Shown: in pieces, positions 32,243 through 34,039 of the stretch
Numbering within the stretch: the stretch's first letter is position 1
Layout of the letters: every line of letters begins with the position of its first letter
NCBI RefSeq assembly: GCF_030453725.1
Contig: NZ_JAKDJU010000014.1
Location: 1-34,039 of the forward strand
Direction: 5' to 3'
From: Brevibacterium picturae
Lineage (GTDB): Bacteria; Actinomycetota; Actinomycetes; Actinomycetales; Brevibacteriaceae
Length of the DNA stretch: 34,039 nt
Translations under genes and position numbers: made by a program
The notes under the pieces: model-generated
Database searches by the model: none
The model's input: only the letters and a program-made list of their open reading frames with translations
Told to the model about the DNA's origin: nothing

Positions 32243-32893
32243 CTAGGCCAGGTTCACCCTCTTCCGCGCGCTGTCGCTGAGGTTGCTCAGCACCACGGTG
32301 CGAACCTGCTGGTCGATGTACTGGCCGAGACTGACCTGTGTCTGTTGGAAGTACCAGTGTTTGAGTGCCCACATATGAGCCAGCGTCATGAGATCGTGTC
32401 CGAGCGTGCCCGCATCGACCTCGCGCAGGTCGCCCGTCTTCGCCGCCTCGTCGACGACGTCGATGAGCGGCTGCAGGGTCGCCAGCTCCTGAGATTGGAT
32501 GGACTGCAGACCGCTGCGTGAGAGAGACCGGGAGGACTGATAGGTCAGAACGACCGCCTGCCGATGATCATCGACGACCCGGCAGAACTCGGTGAACGCC
32601 GCGATGATCCGATCGACAGGATCGTCGGCGTTCTGGATGGCGGCAGGAACGCGCAGCCGGAAGTCATCGAGAACCAGGGTGATCGCTGCCAGCACGATCT
32701 GCTCCCGATCCGAGAAGTACTTGTACAGAAGTCCGACGCTGACGCCCGCGGATTTGGCGATCGCCTGCATCGACACCGCGTGCGAACCCTTCGTCTGCAT
32801 CAGGCTCACGGCCGCATCGACGATCTGCCTCTCACGGAATTGCGCGCGAGCACCGCGAACTACGGCGTTGACGTCCTGAGTCTCACTTGTCAT
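32243..32893 (-). CDS. TetR-family regulator, coupled to the acyl-CoA ligase
   Basis: A 216-residue TetR-family protein. The HTH is IVDAAVSLMQTKGSHAVSMQ, then IAKSAGVSVGLLYKYFSDRE; the C-terminal part has FxxExxR-type helices typical of TetR_C_33-like ligand domains (VVLTYQSSRSLSRSG). The ATG 32893 overlaps the ligase stop codon by 11 bases, so they are co-translated. It may sense an acyl-CoA or aromatic acid, like FadR-type TetR proteins; that is inference. Confidence 0.9.
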   Translation of the reverse strand: MTSETQDVNAVVRGARAQFRERQIVDAAVSLMQTKGSHAVSMQAIAKSAGVSVGLLYKYFSDREQIVLAAITLVLDDFRLRVPAAIQNADDPVDRIIAAFTEFCRVVDDHRQAVVLTYQSSRSLSRSGLQSIQSQELATLQPLIDVVDEAAKTGDLREVDAGTLGHDLMTLAHMWALKHWYFQQTQVSLGQYIDQQVRTVVLSNLSDSARKRVNLA

Positions 32894-34039
32894 GTCGGCC
32901 GACCACTTCCTCCCGCAGCTTGAACTTCTGAATCTTACCGCTCGGCGTCCGCGGGAACTCATCGAGGACCTGCAGCGTCTCGGGCCAATAGTGTTTGGTC
33001 ACGCCCTTGGAGGCGAAGAATTCACGCAGCTCGTCCATGGTGAACGAATGGCCGGATCGCAGCGTGACCACGGCACACGCGATCTCCTGCAGACGGGGGT
33101 GGGGCACCGCGACGATCGCCACCTGGGACACGGCGGGATGTTCGTACATGACGTTCTCGACATAGGCGACGGGAATGTTCTCCCCACCACGGATGATGAT
33201 GTCTTTGGAGCGGCCGCCGATCTTGATGAAGCCCTCTGCATCCATCTCCGCGATATCGCCGGTGTCCAGCCAATCACCGTCGAACGCCTCATCGGTGAGC
33301 TTCGGTTCCTTGAGGTAACCGACGAACAGGAACGGCCCTCTGACCTGGACCTTTCCCTCGGTTCCTGCGGCCACCGGTTCGCCGAGGGGATCGACGATCC
33401 GCACGGCCATGTCCCCGAGCGCGCGACCGTCGGTACTCGTGACCTTGTCGTCGGAGTCTCCGGGAGCTGTCATGGTGACAAGACCGCATTCGGTCTGCCC
33501 CCAACCACCGAAGACGTTGAGGTTCGGGAGCAGCTCTTTGGCCTCGTGGACCATGACTCGCGGAATCGGAGCTCCCATACAGCAGAAGTGCCTGAGACTC
33601 GACAGATCACGGTCTGTCGTCTTGGCCGCCTCGATGAGGTCGTGCAGGAACGGGGTGGCACCCGAGGTGTGTTCGATGCCGAACTCCTCGATGAGCCGTG
33701 CGAACTCCTCGCCGTTCCAGGCATCTTGGAACACACCGGAGCCGCCGACGAGCAGCGGCAGGCAGACTCCGTACATGTAGCCGGTGAGGTGTCCGAAGGT
33801 CGAGGCCATGTGGATGACGGAATCGGGTCCGAGGCCGAGACTGTCGGGCCATGGCAGGGAGGCCGAGAGCACCGAGTTGTGCGTGTGCATGACGCCCTTG
33901 GGATCACCGGTCGTCCCCGAGGTGAAGAGGATCAGACCGACATCGTTGGGAGCGGGGCGGCGTTCGTCCCAGTCGATGCCGGCTTCTGTTCCCGCTGATT
34001 CATCCGCAGCGCCGCGTTCGAGGAAGTCCGTCCACCGTT
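32883..34039 (-). CDS. AMP-dependent acyl-CoA synthetase/ligase (partial, 5' end outside window)
   Basis: The enzyme activates a carboxylic acid with ATP and CoA through an acyl-AMP. The frame stays open to the right edge; visible motifs are FTSGTTGDPKGVM (A3, near 33890-33930), GWGQTECGL (A5), WLDTGDIAEMDAEGF with KIGGRSKDIIIRGGENI (A7 and A8), and PRTPSGKIQKFKLRE with the catalytic lysine (A10). About 385 residues lie inside the window, so roughly 130-150 N-terminal residues are missing. It resembles medium-chain and cyclohexanecarboxylate-type CoA ligases, but the substrate is not known. The stop codon overlaps the TetR start. Confidence 0.93.
   Translation of the reverse strand, partial: RWTDFLERGAADESAGTEAGIDWDERRPAPNDVGLILFTSGTTGDPKGVMHTHNSVLSASLPWPDSLGLGPDSVIHMASTFGHLTGYMYGVCLPLLVGGSGVFQDAWNGEEFARLIEEFGIEHTSGATPFLHDLIEAAKTTDRDLSSLRHFCCMGAPIPRVMVHEAKELLPNLNVFGGWGQTECGLVTMTAPGDSDDKVTSTDGRALGDMAVRIVDPLGEPVAAGTEGKVQVRGPFLFVGYLKEPKLTDEAFDGDWLDTGDIAEMDAEGFIKIGGRSKDIIIRGGENIPVAYVENVMYEHPAVSQVAIVAVPHPRLQEIACAVVTLRSGHSFTMDELREFFASKGVTKHYWPETLQVLDEFPRTPSGKIQKFKLREEVVGRHDK

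Noticed and set aside
1..34039. CRISPR arrays, phage genes or transposases
   Set aside because: I saw no regularly spaced repeats, integrases or transposase motifs anywhere in the window.

Overview
This window is the replication-origin region of a high-GC actinobacterium. The leftward block reads, in transcription order, rpmH, rnpA, yidD, yidC, jag, rsmG, parA, parB; the rightward block reads dnaA, dnaN, recF, a DUF721/DciA-type gene, gyrB, gyrA, a DUF3566 gene, tRNA-Ile, a DLW-39 microprotein and tRNA-Ala. This order is typical of Actinomycetota. My guess is Brevibacterium or a near relative in the Micrococcales, but that rests on gene order and protein character only, not on a database match.

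Region by region. 1-1217 has no convincing gene; it holds two perfect parS sites and several hairpins. 1218-7366 is the leftward segregation, membrane-insertion and RNase P block, most genes coupled by overlaps or very short gaps. 7367-9957 contains dnaA with DnaA-box clusters on both sides, which together look like oriC; the leader of rpmH also carries a clear intrinsic-terminator hairpin. 9958-18494 is the rightward replication and topology block. 18495-22278 carries tRNA-Ile, tRNA-Ala, a DHA2-type efflux pump, a six-helix potassium channel, a decayed acetyltransferase fragment and a second, identical tRNA-Ala gene. From 22279 on the region is accessory: a succinate-semialdehyde-dehydrogenase-like ALDH; a GMC oxidoreductase plus ALDH pair with a divergent GbsR-type regulator (probably choline to glycine betaine); a TetR/Cmx-like efflux operon with a perfect operator dyad; small genes (DUF5808, VOC, DinB-like, DUF488); a RibD-type reductase; and a TetR gene coupled to an acyl-CoA ligase that runs off the right edge.

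How it works together: DnaA loads at the boxes around its own gene, the sliding clamp, RecF, DciA-like protein and gyrase act on the new forks, and ParA/ParB use the parS sites about 7 kb to the left to segregate the origins. YidC, YidD and Jag serve membrane protein biogenesis, and RnpA and L34 are co-expressed as in most bacteria. The accessory right side deals with osmoprotectant or aldehyde metabolism, efflux and fatty or aromatic acid activation.

I found no obviously new multi-gene system. The most interesting signals are the structured rpmH leader, the very long charge-segregated tail inserted in ParB, the tRNA-Ala duplication around a small gene cassette, and clear operator or promoter architectures at the GbsR, TetR and VOC genes.
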